Part shown: in pieces, positions 1 to 7,952 of the stretch
Layout: each line of letters starts with the position of its first letter
Position numbering within the stretch: position 1 is the stretch's first letter
Notes under the pieces: generated by a model
What the model saw: only the letters and a program-made list of their open reading frames with translations
Databases searched by the model: none
Told to the model about the DNA's origin: nothing
Made by a program: the position numbers and the translations under genes
Origin: Pseudomonas viciae
GTDB lineage: Bacteria; Pseudomonadota; Gammaproteobacteria; Pseudomonadales; Pseudomonadaceae
Length of the DNA: 64,000 nt
Direction of reading: 5' to 3'
NCBI RefSeq assembly: GCF_004786035.1
Contig: NZ_CP035088.1
Coordinates: 5,158,001-5,222,000, forward strand

Positions 1-567
1 TGCCTTGACCACCCATTTACCCGGCCCTTTCGGGTCGAAGTAGCGTTGCAGACGATCAGGCGACAAGCCGCGGCCAATGGCCAGGCTGTCGTACTCACCG
101 GTCTTGCAGTTATTGAGCATGGTCCCGGACAGGTCCGTGGCAACGATCTGCACGCCGCCTTTCAACTGGCCGATGTTGGTCCGCTCGAATTCATCGATGG
201 ACATCGACAGCGAATAGGGTTCCTGCCCCGACGAGCAGGCCGCCGACCAGATCCGCAGGCGTTGGCCCGGGCTGGCCTTGATGGCCGCCGGCAACACTCT
301 GTTCTTCAACACCTCGAACGGATAGGTGTCGCGAAACCACAGGGTTTCGTTGGTGGTCATGGCGTCCACCACCATCTCGCGCAAACCACTGCGCGGCTGG
401 GTCTGGATACGTTGCACCAGTTCGCCCAACGATTTAAGGCCCTGTTGCTCCATCAACTTGTTGAGACGGCTCGACACCAGGTATTGCTTGTTCTCACCAA
501 GCAAAATGCCACAGGCTTTTTCCAGGAAGACCCGGAACTGTTCGAAATCCAAATTACCCGTAGACAA
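1..567 (-). CDS. cheR: Chemotaxis methyltransferase CheR (3' part cut off)
   Basis: SAM-dependent glutamate O-methyltransferase that methylates chemoreceptors in the cytoplasm. The first 189 codons are present and the frame runs off the window at base 1. The N-terminal helical domain is followed by the methyltransferase core, with the motif RIWSAACSSGQEPYS (about residues 109-123), typical of CheR. The start is taken as TTG at 567, with GAGGCGG about 8 nt upstream; the nearby ATG at 584 is in another frame. It follows cheV on the same strand with a gap of about 50 nt, so the two are probably cotranscribed. The same cheV-cheR order is known from P. aeruginosa. The end of the gene cannot be judged. 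Confidence 0.93.
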   Translation of the reverse strand, partial: MSTGNLDFEQFRVFLEKACGILLGENKQYLVSSRLNKLMEQQGLKSLGELVQRIQTQPRSGLREMVVDAMTTNETLWFRDTYPFEVLKNRVLPAAIKASPGQRLRIWSAACSSGQEPYSLSMSIDEFERTNIGQLKGGVQIVATDLSGTMLNNCKTGEYDSLAIGRGLSPDRLQRYFDPKGPGKWVVKA

Positions 568-620
568 GATACCGCCTCTTTCATTGTGTTGGCTTGCCGG
601 GCGCACAACGCGCCCGACCT

Positions 621-1547
621 TTATTCTGCTGCTTTGATCCGGTCGACGACTCGGGAGGCCAGGTCATCGGGCCGGAACTTGGCCAGGAAGTCATCGGCAC
701 CGACCTTCTTGACCATCGCCTGGTTGAAAACCCCCGACAACGAAGTATGCAAAATGATATGCAGCTTTTGCATACGCGGGTCGTTGCGAATTTCCGACGT
801 CAGGGTGTACCCGTCCATTTCCGGCATTTCGATGTCGGAGATCATCATCAGGAACTCTTCTTCGGGCTTCTTGCCCTCATCGACCAGTTGGCGCAGGTAA
901 TCCAGCGCCTGCCGCCCGTCATTCAACGCTACCACTTCAACGCCGATCGTTTGTAGACAACGGGTGACCTGCTTACGTGCTACCGAAGAATCATCGACAG
1001 TCAGTACCCGCAGCGATATCGCCTTGTGCTGGGTTTCGGCATCCACCACACCCAAGGAGATCGTCTCGGTGGTCGGCGCCACCTCGGCGAGGATCTTCTC
1101 CACGTCGATGATTTCCACCAACTGGTTATCGACCCGGGTCACCGCCGTCAGGTAGTGATCGCGGCCCGTGCCCTTGGGTGGTGGATGAATCTCTTCCCAG
1201 TTCATGTTGACGATGCGCTCCACCGAGCGAACCAGGAAACCCTGGGTCTTGGTGTTGTACTCGGTGATGATCACGAACGGATTGCTCTGATCCAGCAGCC
1301 GACCGGAACCGGTCGCCATGGCCAGATCGAGAATCGGGATGGTCGCTCCCCGGATATTCGCCACACCGCACACGACGGGACTGGACTTGGGCATCAGGGT
1401 CAGCTTAGGACATTGCAGCACCTCGCGGACCTTGAATACGTTGATTCCATACAATTGCTGGCCGTCGAGACGGAACAGCAACAGCTCCAGGCGATTCTGA
1501 CCGACCAGCTGTGTACGCTGGTTTACCGAGTCCATTACTCCCGCCAT
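621..1547 (-). CDS. cheV: Chemotaxis coupling protein CheV
   Basis: A CheW-like coupling domain (about residues 15-155) is fused to a response-regulator receiver domain (about 175-300), which is the defining CheV architecture. The receiver shows the acidic pocket VDDSS, the phospho-acceptor Asp in SDIEMPEMDG and the conserved Lys near LAKFRP. It couples chemoreceptors to CheA and can be tuned by phosphorylation. The chosen start is ATG at 1547 (MAGVMDSVNQ), with AGGAG 8 nt upstream. A longer frame to 1604 would run into the flgA promoter region. It is divergent from flgA and upstream of cheR. 308 aa is normal for the family. Confidence 0.95.
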   Translation of the reverse strand: MAGVMDSVNQRTQLVGQNRLELLLFRLDGQQLYGINVFKVREVLQCPKLTLMPKSSPVVCGVANIRGATIPILDLAMATGSGRLLDQSNPFVIITEYNTKTQGFLVRSVERIVNMNWEEIHPPPKGTGRDHYLTAVTRVDNQLVEIIDVEKILAEVAPTTETISLGVVDAETQHKAISLRVLTVDDSSVARKQVTRCLQTIGVEVVALNDGRQALDYLRQLVDEGKKPEEEFLMMISDIEMPEMDGYTLTSEIRNDPRMQKLHIILHTSLSGVFNQAMVKKVGADDFLAKFRPDDLASRVVDRIKAAE

Positions 1548-1598
1548 GCCCTGACTCCTACCTAACGCTAATGTGTCCGACGCGCATTCATCACTAAA

Positions 1599-1614
1599 CG
1601 GCACGGGGCTTGCT
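1599..1614 (+). promoter_or_regulatory. Putative sigma-54 promoter of flgA
   Basis: The sequence CGGCACGGGGCTTGCT has GG at 1600-1601 and GC at 1612-1613, separated by exactly 10 nt. It matches the RpoN consensus TGGCACG-N4-TTGCW at all but the first base. Many flagellar genes of Pseudomonas depend on RpoN and FleQ. The expected transcription start, about 12 nt past the -12 element, falls at or just before the flgA ATG. Confidence 0.65.
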
Positions 1615-1625
1615 ATTCAACCGGC

Positions 1626-2390
1626 ATGAACGCACAAACGACATTTTCTCGACGCCTGATCACTCACTGCCGCCATTGGCTCGGTGCACTGTTGGCTGTC
1701 TGCCTGTTCACTTCGGGCGGCCCTGCCCTCGCTGCTGTTCCGGTTACCTTGCCTGATCTACTTATCGGCGTCACTCAGGGCTTTCTTGAATTCACCGTAG
1801 AAGACTACCTGGCTACCAGTCAAACCGAAGGCCGCTACGAAATCGAAGTCAACCAACTCGACCCACGGTTGCGCATGCCGATGTGCGACAAGGAATTGAC
1901 TGCTTCGCTGGAGAGCCCGGCCCGGCCCATGGGCCGCGTCACCGTGAAAGTGCGTTGTGACAGCGCTGCGCCCTGGACGGTGTTCGTGCCCGCTCAAGTG
2001 CGCCTGTTCCGCGAAATTGTCACCACCACCCGTCCGCTCAAGCGAGCCGGGATTGTCGAGCCTCAGGACGTGGTGTTGCGCGAACGGGATATCAGCCAGA
2101 TCACCCAGGGTTTCCTGACCTCCGTCGACCAGGCGATCGGCCAGAAACTTGTCCGACCAATGGTCGCCGACCAGGTCGTTACCCTGGTGCACCTGGAGCA
2201 GGCCGAAGTGATCCGCAAAGGCGACCAGGTAGTCATCACCGCCCGCAGCGGAACCTTGGCCGTGCGGATGCCGGGCGAAGCCCTGTCCAACGGCGGTATG
2301 CGTGAACAGATCCGGGTAAAGAACCTCAACTCCCAACGGGTAATCAAGGCGCAGGTGATGGCCCCAGGCCAGGTGGAAGTGGCTATGTAG
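1626..2390 (+). CDS. flgA: Flagellar P-ring assembly chaperone FlgA
   Basis: Periplasmic chaperone for assembly of the flagellar P-ring. The 254 aa product begins with a Sec-type signal: basic residues followed by the hydrophobic stretch LGALLAVCLF and an ALA cleavage site near residue 36. The mature part contains a SAF/ChapFlgA domain, recognisable by RPLKRAGIVEPQDVVLRERDI-type sequence around residues 138-158 and by the C-terminal IRVKNLNSQRVIKAQV. The ATG at 1626 has no Shine-Dalgarno sequence, and a sigma-54 promoter sits only 12 nt upstream. No other start keeps the signal peptide. It is divergent from cheV and precedes flgM. Confidence 0.94.
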   Translation: MNAQTTFSRRLITHCRHWLGALLAVCLFTSGGPALAAVPVTLPDLLIGVTQGFLEFTVEDYLATSQTEGRYEIEVNQLDPRLRMPMCDKELTASLESPARPMGRVTVKVRCDSAAPWTVFVPAQVRLFREIVTTTRPLKRAGIVEPQDVVLRERDISQITQGFLTSVDQAIGQKLVRPMVADQVVTLVHLEQAEVIRKGDQVVITARSGTLAVRMPGEALSNGGMREQIRVKNLNSQRVIKAQVMAPGQVEVAM

Positions 2391-2500
2391 CGATAAGGTA
2401 GAGACGGGTAGAAAGCTGGCGCTTGATCCCGGTGTTCCCTAGACTGTGCCTTACGCAAAGGCAAGCGCAGACGTGCGCACGTTCATTGAATAAATGAGCC

Positions 2501-2527
2501 TAAAGTTTTTTTGGGGATGGCCGAAAA
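2501..2527 (+). promoter_or_regulatory. Sigma-28 (FliA) promoter of flgMN
   Basis: TAAAGTTT at 2501-2508 and GCCGAAAA at 2520-2527 are separated by exactly 11 nt. This matches the flagellar sigma-28 consensus TAAAGTTT-N11-GCCGATAA with a single mismatch. It lies 36 nt upstream of flgM, consistent with FliA controlling its own anti-sigma factor. Confidence 0.85.
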
Positions 2528-2563
2528 CATGGCAAGCGTCCAAATACCCAGAGGTTTTTTACC

Positions 2564-2881
2564 ATGGTCATCGATTTCAATCGTTTAAACAGCTCTTCAC
2601 CGTTGACAGGCACTACGCGTACCAGCGTGAGCAAGGAAACTGTCGAAACCGACAAATCCGCACCGCTGCCTACCCCGGCCGAACAAGTCAGCAACGGAGA
2701 GTCGGTACACCTCAGCAATGAGGCTCAGCAGTTGCAGAAGGTCACTGACAAGCTGCGCGATCAACCTGTCGTCGACAACGCCCGCGTGGCCGAGTTGAAA
2801 GCAGCAATCGCCGATGGCAGCTATAAAGTCGACAGCAGCCGCGTAGCCAGCAAACTGCTCAACTTCGAAGCCCAGCGCTAG
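2564..2881 (+). CDS. flgM: Anti-sigma-28 factor FlgM
   Basis: Small anti-sigma factor that binds FliA until it is exported through the completed hook-basal body. The 105 aa product has an unstructured N-terminal half rich in S, T and P. The C-terminal sigma-binding region carries the usual signatures: [25 protein letters not shown] and [11 protein letters not shown]. It starts with ATG at 2564 after a FliA-type promoter. flgN follows after 48 nt, the standard flgMN pair. Confidence 0.95.
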   Translation: MVIDFNRLNSSSPLTGTTRTSVSKETVETDKSAPLPTPAEQVSNGESVHLSNEAQQLQKVTDKLRDQPVVDNARVAELKAAIADGSYKVDSSRVASKLLNFEAQR

Positions 2882-2929
2882 GCTGCCGCCAGCGCCAGGC
2901 TTTTGGACGCTTAAGACCCAAGGCCAGCC

Positions 2930-3397
2930 ATGCACGACACTAATTTGTTGCAACTGATCACCGACGACTTTATTCCAGCACAACAATTGCTGGAGTTATT
3001 GCAGGCCGAATCCCTGGCACTGCATGGTCGCGATATGCCCTTGCTGGAAAATATCCTGGCGCAGAAACAGGCATTGATCATCTTGCTCGATCAGCATGGC
3101 CGCAAGCGCAGCGAGACCCTCGCCAGCCTCAACCTGCCCGCCAACCACGAAGGCCTTGAACAACTGGCCAGCCAATCATCGATCGGCGATCAGTTGCTGT
3201 CCCAAAGCGCAGTGCTCAATGAGCTGCTCGCCCAGTGCCAGGCCGCCAACGTTCGCAATGGCCAGTCGATCCAGGTCCAGCAGGCCGCCACTGCCAACCA
3301 GTTGCGCATCCTCAATGGCGGCGAAGTGCCGACCCTGTATGACGCTCGCGGCTCGACCGCCAAGATGGTCAAGCACCGCCCGCTCAGCCAGGCATGA
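2930..3397 (+). CDS. flgN: Flagellar export chaperone FlgN
   Basis: Cytoplasmic chaperone for the hook-filament junction proteins FlgK and FlgL. The 155 aa, mostly helical product matches the FlgN family in length and pattern. It has heptad-like helices around LLELLQAESLALHGRD and NILAQKQALIILLDQHGRKR, and a polar C-terminus. It follows flgM and precedes ycgR, the P. aeruginosa order. The identification rests on context plus sequence pattern, because this family is weakly conserved. Confidence 0.9.
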   Translation: MHDTNLLQLITDDFIPAQQLLELLQAESLALHGRDMPLLENILAQKQALIILLDQHGRKRSETLASLNLPANHEGLEQLASQSSIGDQLLSQSAVLNELLAQCQAANVRNGQSIQVQQAATANQLRILNGGEVPTLYDARGSTAKMVKHRPLSQA

Positions 3398-3489
3398 AAC
3401 GAACAATGCCTGCGCTCTATCAACGCGCGATACATGCTGGCAAAATGCTGGCTTTTTGTAGTCGTATTTTGCCTGGAGATTGACCCACC

Positions 3490-4236
3490 GTGTTCAATGA
3501 CTCAAACGCGGATGATGCTCCGCAGCCACCCAAGGTGCTCAGCACGCCCCTGGAAATCGCCGGCAACCTGCGGATGCTGCAAGATAGCCATGACCCGTTG
3601 ATCATTACCTTCCACGAACGTACCCAGCGCTTCCAGAGCTACCTGGTGGACATCGATCGCGAGAGCAACTCCATCGCCCTGGATGAAATGATTCCCCGGG
3701 ACGGTGAACGCTTCCTGCTGGCAGGCGAACCGTTTCGTGTCGAGGGTTTCCATGACGGCGTGCGCATCGCATGGGAAGGCAAAGGCCCCTTGACCATCAC
3801 CGAATCCAGCGACGGTCGCTGCTATCGCGGCGCCTTGCCCGACGAAGTGGTCTACCACCAACGCCGCAACGCCTTCCGCGCCGCCCTGAAACTGGCGCAA
3901 CTGGTGGACGTCGAACTGGGTGGCGAAAAGCTCAAGTCCTCCGTCAACGGCAAGCTGCTGGATATCTCGGCAACCGGTTGCAAGCTGCGCTTCGAAGGCG
4001 ACATTACCGCGCGCCTGCAATTGGGCCAGGTTTACGAACGTTTCATCGCAGCCCTGCCCTTTGGCAACATGACTGCACCGGTTGAACTGCGTTACCTGCA
4101 TTTCGAAGAGCGGATCAACACCACCTTCGCGGGTGTGCGCTTCCACAATATCACTGGCCTGGTGCAACGGCAGGTCGAGCGTTTCGTCTATCAGCTGCAG
4201 CGCGAAGCCCGGCGTTTCGATAAAGACGACCTCTGA
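3490..4236 (+). CDS. ycgR: Flagellar brake protein YcgR (PilZ, c-di-GMP effector)
   Basis: Binds cyclic di-GMP and acts on the flagellar motor to slow swimming. The N-terminal YcgR domain (about residues 15-110) is followed by a PilZ domain (about 115-235). The PilZ domain carries both ligand motifs: the RxxxR-type QRRNAFR near residue 117 and DISATG near residue 158. The start is GTG at 3490 with GGAG about 12 nt upstream. It lies 92 nt downstream of flgN, and a strong terminator follows it. Its place in the flagellar cluster supports motor control rather than a general PilZ role. Confidence 0.94.
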   Translation: MFNDSNADDAPQPPKVLSTPLEIAGNLRMLQDSHDPLIITFHERTQRFQSYLVDIDRESNSIALDEMIPRDGERFLLAGEPFRVEGFHDGVRIAWEGKGPLTITESSDGRCYRGALPDEVVYHQRRNAFRAALKLAQLVDVELGGEKLKSSVNGKLLDISATGCKLRFEGDITARLQLGQVYERFIAALPFGNMTAPVELRYLHFEERINTTFAGVRFHNITGLVQRQVERFVYQLQREARRFDKDDL

Positions 4237-4252
4237 TCTGCTTCGCGCCACG

Positions 4253-4290
4253 AAAAACGGGCAGTCCCTTGCGGTAACTGCCCGTTTTTT
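4253..4290. terminator. Bidirectional terminator between ycgR and the MFS gene
   Basis: The stem AAAACGGGCAGT / ACTGCCCGTTTT has an 11-nt loop (CCCTTGCGGTA) and runs of A and T on opposite flanks. It can terminate ycgR on the plus strand and the convergent MFS gene on the minus strand. Confidence 0.9.
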
Positions 4291-4299
4291 ATGCCTGGT

Positions 4300-5667
4300 T
4301 CAAGGCCTGGCTTGAGTAAAACTGGGGGTCTCTGGCTCGTCAGGCGCCGCTTCGGTTTCAGCGACCGGCTCTGCAGCCGGTTCTGACTCAACGTCCGGAT
4401 TGGCCGGCGCCTGCATCTGCTCCTGCACCACCTGCTCATCCACTCGCGGATCGAGGCACGCCACCAGGGGTGAACTCGACATGCTGTCGGGCATTGCCAC
4501 GTGATGCAGCGGTGCGTCATCGACCTGATGCAGGTTGGTCACCGCTTTCGGCCGGATCCGCCACACCAGCACCAACGCGAAGAACGCGAAGAACGCATAT
4601 AGCATCTGACTGCCAAACATCTTCATCAGCACCCCGGCCACCAGCGGCCCGATACTGGCACCGACGCCGTAGGTCACCAACAGCATTGCCGTGAGCGACA
4701 CCCGACGATCCCCTTCGACATGGTCGTTGGAAAACGCCACCGCCAGCGGATACAGGCAGAACTGCACCAGCGAACAGAAGAATCCCGCGACGAACAGCAC
4801 CTCCAGCGGTACTTTCGGCAGGATCGCCAGCGGTAACGCGCACACCACCAGGACCAGCGCAAAACACCGAATCAGCAACGCCCGATCATAGCGGTCGGAC
4901 AGCCAGCCCAGCGGCCACTGCACCAACAGTCCGGCGAAGATGCAGCTACCCATGAACAGACCGACCTGCTCGGTCGACAGGCCCTGCTGAGAGGCGTACA
5001 GCGGTGCCAGGCCATAGAACGAGCCGACGATCAGCCCGGAGCCCAACACCGTGCTCAACGACTGCGGCACGCGCTTGATGAAGAATCGCGGCTCCATCGG
5101 CGCCGGATGCAGCGCCGCCGGGTGAATCCGCCGGGTCAGCGCCACCGGCACCAGGCACAGGGCGAAACACAGCGCCACCAGCATCAGCAGCTCCAGCCCA
5201 AGGGCCGGGTGCATGACCAGGATCAGTTGACCCAGTACCAGCCCCAGGTACGAGGCGATCATGTAGCCACTGAACACCACGCCACGCTGCTTGGCCTCCG
5301 CCTGTTCGTTGAGCCAGCTCTCAATGACCATGTACTGGCACATCATGCCCAGGCCGACAATCGTCCGCAGCACGATCCAGGCCGGCAACCAGTCCACCAG
5401 TCCATGGCCCAGCACCGCCGCCCCGACGATCCCGGCGCAGGCCGAATAGGCGCGGATATGCCCGACGCGAGCGATCAGCCGGTGGCCGATCTTGCCACCC
5501 AGCACCAGGCCAAAGTAGTTGGCGGCCATCAGCGCACCGACCCACAGGCTGTCGACATGGTCGGCGGCCAGACGCAGGGCTAGGTAAGTACTCAACAAGC
5601 CCGAGCCGATCAACATCATCAGCGAGGCGAAATACAGTGCTCGAAAAGGTTTCCAGATTTGGCGCAT
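4300..5667 (-). CDS. MFS transporter, YcaD-like
   Basis: Inner-membrane permease of 455 aa with about twelve hydrophobic segments. Family signs include GGKIGHRLIARVGHIR after TM2 (the MFS loop 2-3 motif) and its repeat GWLSDRYDRALLIR in the second half. The last 60 residues form a soluble tail rich in P, E and A, longer than in typical YcaD proteins. The substrate cannot be read from sequence. It shares strand with the following glutamine synthetase-like gene 69 nt upstream, so cotranscription and a role in polyamine or amine traffic are possible but inferred. Confidence 0.85.
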   Translation of the reverse strand: MRQIWKPFRALYFASLMMLIGSGLLSTYLALRLAADHVDSLWVGALMAANYFGLVLGGKIGHRLIARVGHIRAYSACAGIVGAAVLGHGLVDWLPAWIVLRTIVGLGMMCQYMVIESWLNEQAEAKQRGVVFSGYMIASYLGLVLGQLILVMHPALGLELLMLVALCFALCLVPVALTRRIHPAALHPAPMEPRFFIKRVPQSLSTVLGSGLIVGSFYGLAPLYASQQGLSTEQVGLFMGSCIFAGLLVQWPLGWLSDRYDRALLIRCFALVLVVCALPLAILPKVPLEVLFVAGFFCSLVQFCLYPLAVAFSNDHVEGDRRVSLTAMLLVTYGVGASIGPLVAGVLMKMFGSQMLYAFFAFFALVLVWRIRPKAVTNLHQVDDAPLHHVAMPDSMSSSPLVACLDPRVDEQVVQEQMQAPANPDVESEPAAEPVAETEAAPDEPETPSFTQARP

Positions 5668-5698
5668 CGGCGTTCCGAGCGGCTCCTTGAGATAAGTA

Positions 5699-5722
5699 AG
5701 GGCTACCCCTGAAGATAGCCCT
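5699..5722. other. Short hairpin between MFS and glutamine synthetase-like genes
   Basis: AGGGCTA and TAGCCCT form a 7-bp stem with a 10-nt loop. There is no U-tract on either side, so it is more likely an mRNA processing or attenuating stem than a full terminator. Confidence 0.4.
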
Positions 5723-5736
5723 AATGCGACGGTTCG

Positions 5737-7080
5737 TTATGCCTGGGCCGCTAGAACACGCCGCTCCCAGGGAGTGATTTCATCAAAGAAGCTGGTCAGT
5801 TCCATGGACTTCGAAGCGACGTAGCCTTCGATGAACTCCGCACCGAACAGTTCCTTCGCCAGATAGCTACGCTTCAGACGCTCCAGGGCGGCATGCAAGG
5901 TACATGGCAGCGACAGATTATCCGGCACTTCGAACTCGCCCTGGATCGCGGCGCTCGGCTCCAGGTGATTTTCAATGCCATAGAGCCCGGCTGCCAGGCT
6001 GGCGGCAATCGCCAGGTAAGGGTTGGCATCCGCTCCCGGCAAGCGATTCTCGACCCGACGAGCCACCGGCGAACTGGCAGGGATACGCAACCCGGCCGAA
6101 CGATTGTCATGGGACCAACAGGCATTGTTCGGCGATGCAAATGGGTGGCACAGGCGCTGGTAGGAGTTCACGTTCGGCGCGAACAACGCAGTGAAATCGG
6201 CCATGCCGGCCTGTTGTCCGCCGATGAAGTGCCGGAAAGCTGCCGTCGGCTCACCCGTCGCATCACTGAACACATTGCGACCGCTGCCCAGCTCGACGAC
6301 GCTCTGGTGGATATGCATCGAACTGCCTGGTGTATGGGCCAGGGGCTTGGCCATGCAAACCACAGTCAGGCCGTGCTTGAGCGCCACTTCCTTGAGCAGG
6401 TGCTTGAACAGGAACGTCTGGTCGGCCAGCAACAAAGGGTCGCCGTGGAGCAGATTGATCTCGAACTGGCTCACGCCCATTTCATGCATGAAGGTGTCGC
6501 GAGGCAAGCCCAGCGCCGCCATGCATGCATAGACTTCACTGAAGAACGGTCGCAGGCCATTGTTGGAGCTGATACTGAATGCCGAATGACCTTCTTCTCG
6601 ACGGCCATCCAGGCCCACCGGCGGCTGGAACGGCTGGGTCGGGTCCGGGTTGGGTGCGAAGACAAAGAATTCCAGCTCGGTGGCCACGACTGGCGCCAGG
6701 CCCAGGGCCGCATAGCGAGCGATGACGGCCTTGAGCTGCCCGCGCGTGGAAAGCCGGGAGCTTTCGCCGGTCAACTCATCGGCGTCGCAAATCGCCAAGG
6801 CACGGGGCTGTTGGCTCCAGGGCAGGCGATGGATCTGTTTCGGATCGGCCACCAGCGCCAGATCGCCGTCGTCGCTGCCATAAAAGCGCGACGGCGGATA
6901 ACCACCCATGATGCATTGCAGCAGCACGCCCCGCGCCATCTGCAACCGTCGACCTTCGAGGAAACCCTCGGCGGTCATCACCTTGCCTCGCGGCACGCCA
7001 TTCAAATCCGGCGTAACGCATTCAATCTCATCAATGCCCGTCAGTCGCTGCGCGAGTGAACGCTGGCCATCGGTCGTCAT
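5737..7080 (-). CDS. Glutamine synthetase family gamma-glutamyl-polyamine ligase (PauA/PuuA-like)
   Basis: ATP-dependent ligase of 447 aa that probably joins glutamate to a polyamine or other amine. It has the N-terminal beta-grasp domain with DLNGVPRGK, and the catalytic domain with ELEFF (about 145), the metal/ATP motif GSSMHIHQS (about 270) and NRSAGLRIP (about 343). The sequence resembles the PuuA group more than GlnA: it lacks the adenylylation-site tail, and the DLNGVPRGK start is characteristic. The ATG at 7080 has AAGGA about 8 nt upstream. Its position close to the flg cluster matches the P. aeruginosa PauA5 gene as I recall it. The exact amine is not known. Confidence 0.85.
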   Translation of the reverse strand: MTTDGQRSLAQRLTGIDEIECVTPDLNGVPRGKVMTAEGFLEGRRLQMARGVLLQCIMGGYPPSRFYGSDDGDLALVADPKQIHRLPWSQQPRALAICDADELTGESSRLSTRGQLKAVIARYAALGLAPVVATELEFFVFAPNPDPTQPFQPPVGLDGRREEGHSAFSISSNNGLRPFFSEVYACMAALGLPRDTFMHEMGVSQFEINLLHGDPLLLADQTFLFKHLLKEVALKHGLTVVCMAKPLAHTPGSSMHIHQSVVELGSGRNVFSDATGEPTAAFRHFIGGQQAGMADFTALFAPNVNSYQRLCHPFASPNNACWSHDNRSAGLRIPASSPVARRVENRLPGADANPYLAIAASLAAGLYGIENHLEPSAAIQGEFEVPDNLSLPCTLHAALERLKRSYLAKELFGAEFIEGYVASKSMELTSFFDEITPWERRVLAAQA

Positions 7081-7193
7081 GACGCAATCCTTGTTATGTG
7101 CGAGCCGCGAACGGCAACCCGTACAAAATAGGCTTCACCTGTTCGGAATATCAAGCATCCCAGGACAATAAACCCCAAGCTTCTGGAATACAT

Positions 7194-7221
7194 TGTGGGA
7201 GCGAGCTTGCTCGCTCCCACA
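7194..7221. repeat. REP element (perfect palindrome)
   Basis: A 13-bp perfect inverted repeat TGTGGGAGCGAGC with a 2-nt centre. It is the dominant REP family of this window, placed between two same-strand genes. Confidence 0.95.
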
Positions 7222-7259
7222 GGGGATTTGTGTTGGTAGGGTTATTTGCGCAGGCAGGC

Positions 7260-7952
7260 TCAGGGCAGATAAATCCGGAACACCCCACCACCGAGCACAC
7301 CGCCATTGGCAATCTCGGTGCGCCCGCACAGGCCGCCACGCTGATGCAGCCCGGCGATCCGCGCGGCGAAGTACAAGCCCAGCCCGGTGCTGCCGCTGCT
7401 GTGGTTGATGCCCTGCACATACTCGGCCTGACGCTCGATCATCTCGGGCGGATAACCTTCGCCGTCATCATTGATGGTCAGCACCAACTGCCCGGCTTCG
7501 TCGCTCGCACTGATCAACAACGTTTGGCGCGCATGGCGAATGGCATTGTTGATGCTGTTATCGAGCACCGAAGCAATCAGCTCGCGATCGAAAAAGCCCA
7601 GAGGACTGAGCGGATCGACTTCGTACGTCGCCATGATCCCGCGGCTACGGAACACGTCCTGATGGCCGGCCAGCTGCGCTTCGATAAAGTCATCCAACTC
7701 ATGGTAGGCCGGGTGCAGCGGCAGCTGGTTGACGCCCAGCTTGTACAGCCCCAGCAGTTGCACCAGCAAGCCATTGAGATGAGCGAACTCGAACTCGATG
7801 ACGCCCTGCTCCGAAGTCTGCCGCTCGGGATCGGGCAAACGCTCAAGCCATTGCGTATGCGCCTGCATGAGCAAAGTCAGGGAGTTCTTCATGTCGTGTA
7901 CGGTAGACGCGATCACCGTGGAAAAATCGAGTGCCTGTTCGCTGTCATTCAT
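7260..7952 (-). CDS. Sensor histidine kinase
   Basis: A small soluble kinase of 230 aa without membrane segments. It has an H-box (VHDMKNSL, His near residue 18), an N-box (DNSINNAIRHA), a G1 box (NDDGEGYPPEM) and a G2 box (GSTGLGLYFA) of the HATPase_c fold. The start is ATG at 7952, overlapping the stop of the upstream TPR response regulator by 8 nt, so the two genes are translationally coupled and are very likely a two-component pair. It has no input domain of its own; the signal may come through the partner. A frame extending to 8000 lies inside the upstream gene and is not favoured. Confidence 0.88.
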   Translation of the reverse strand: MNDSEQALDFSTVIASTVHDMKNSLTLLMQAHTQWLERLPDPERQTSEQGVIEFEFAHLNGLLVQLLGLYKLGVNQLPLHPAYHELDDFIEAQLAGHQDVFRSRGIMATYEVDPLSPLGFFDRELIASVLDNSINNAIRHARQTLLISASDEAGQLVLTINDDGEGYPPEMIERQAEYVQGINHSSGSTGLGLYFAARIAGLHQRGGLCGRTEIANGGVLGGGVFRIYLP

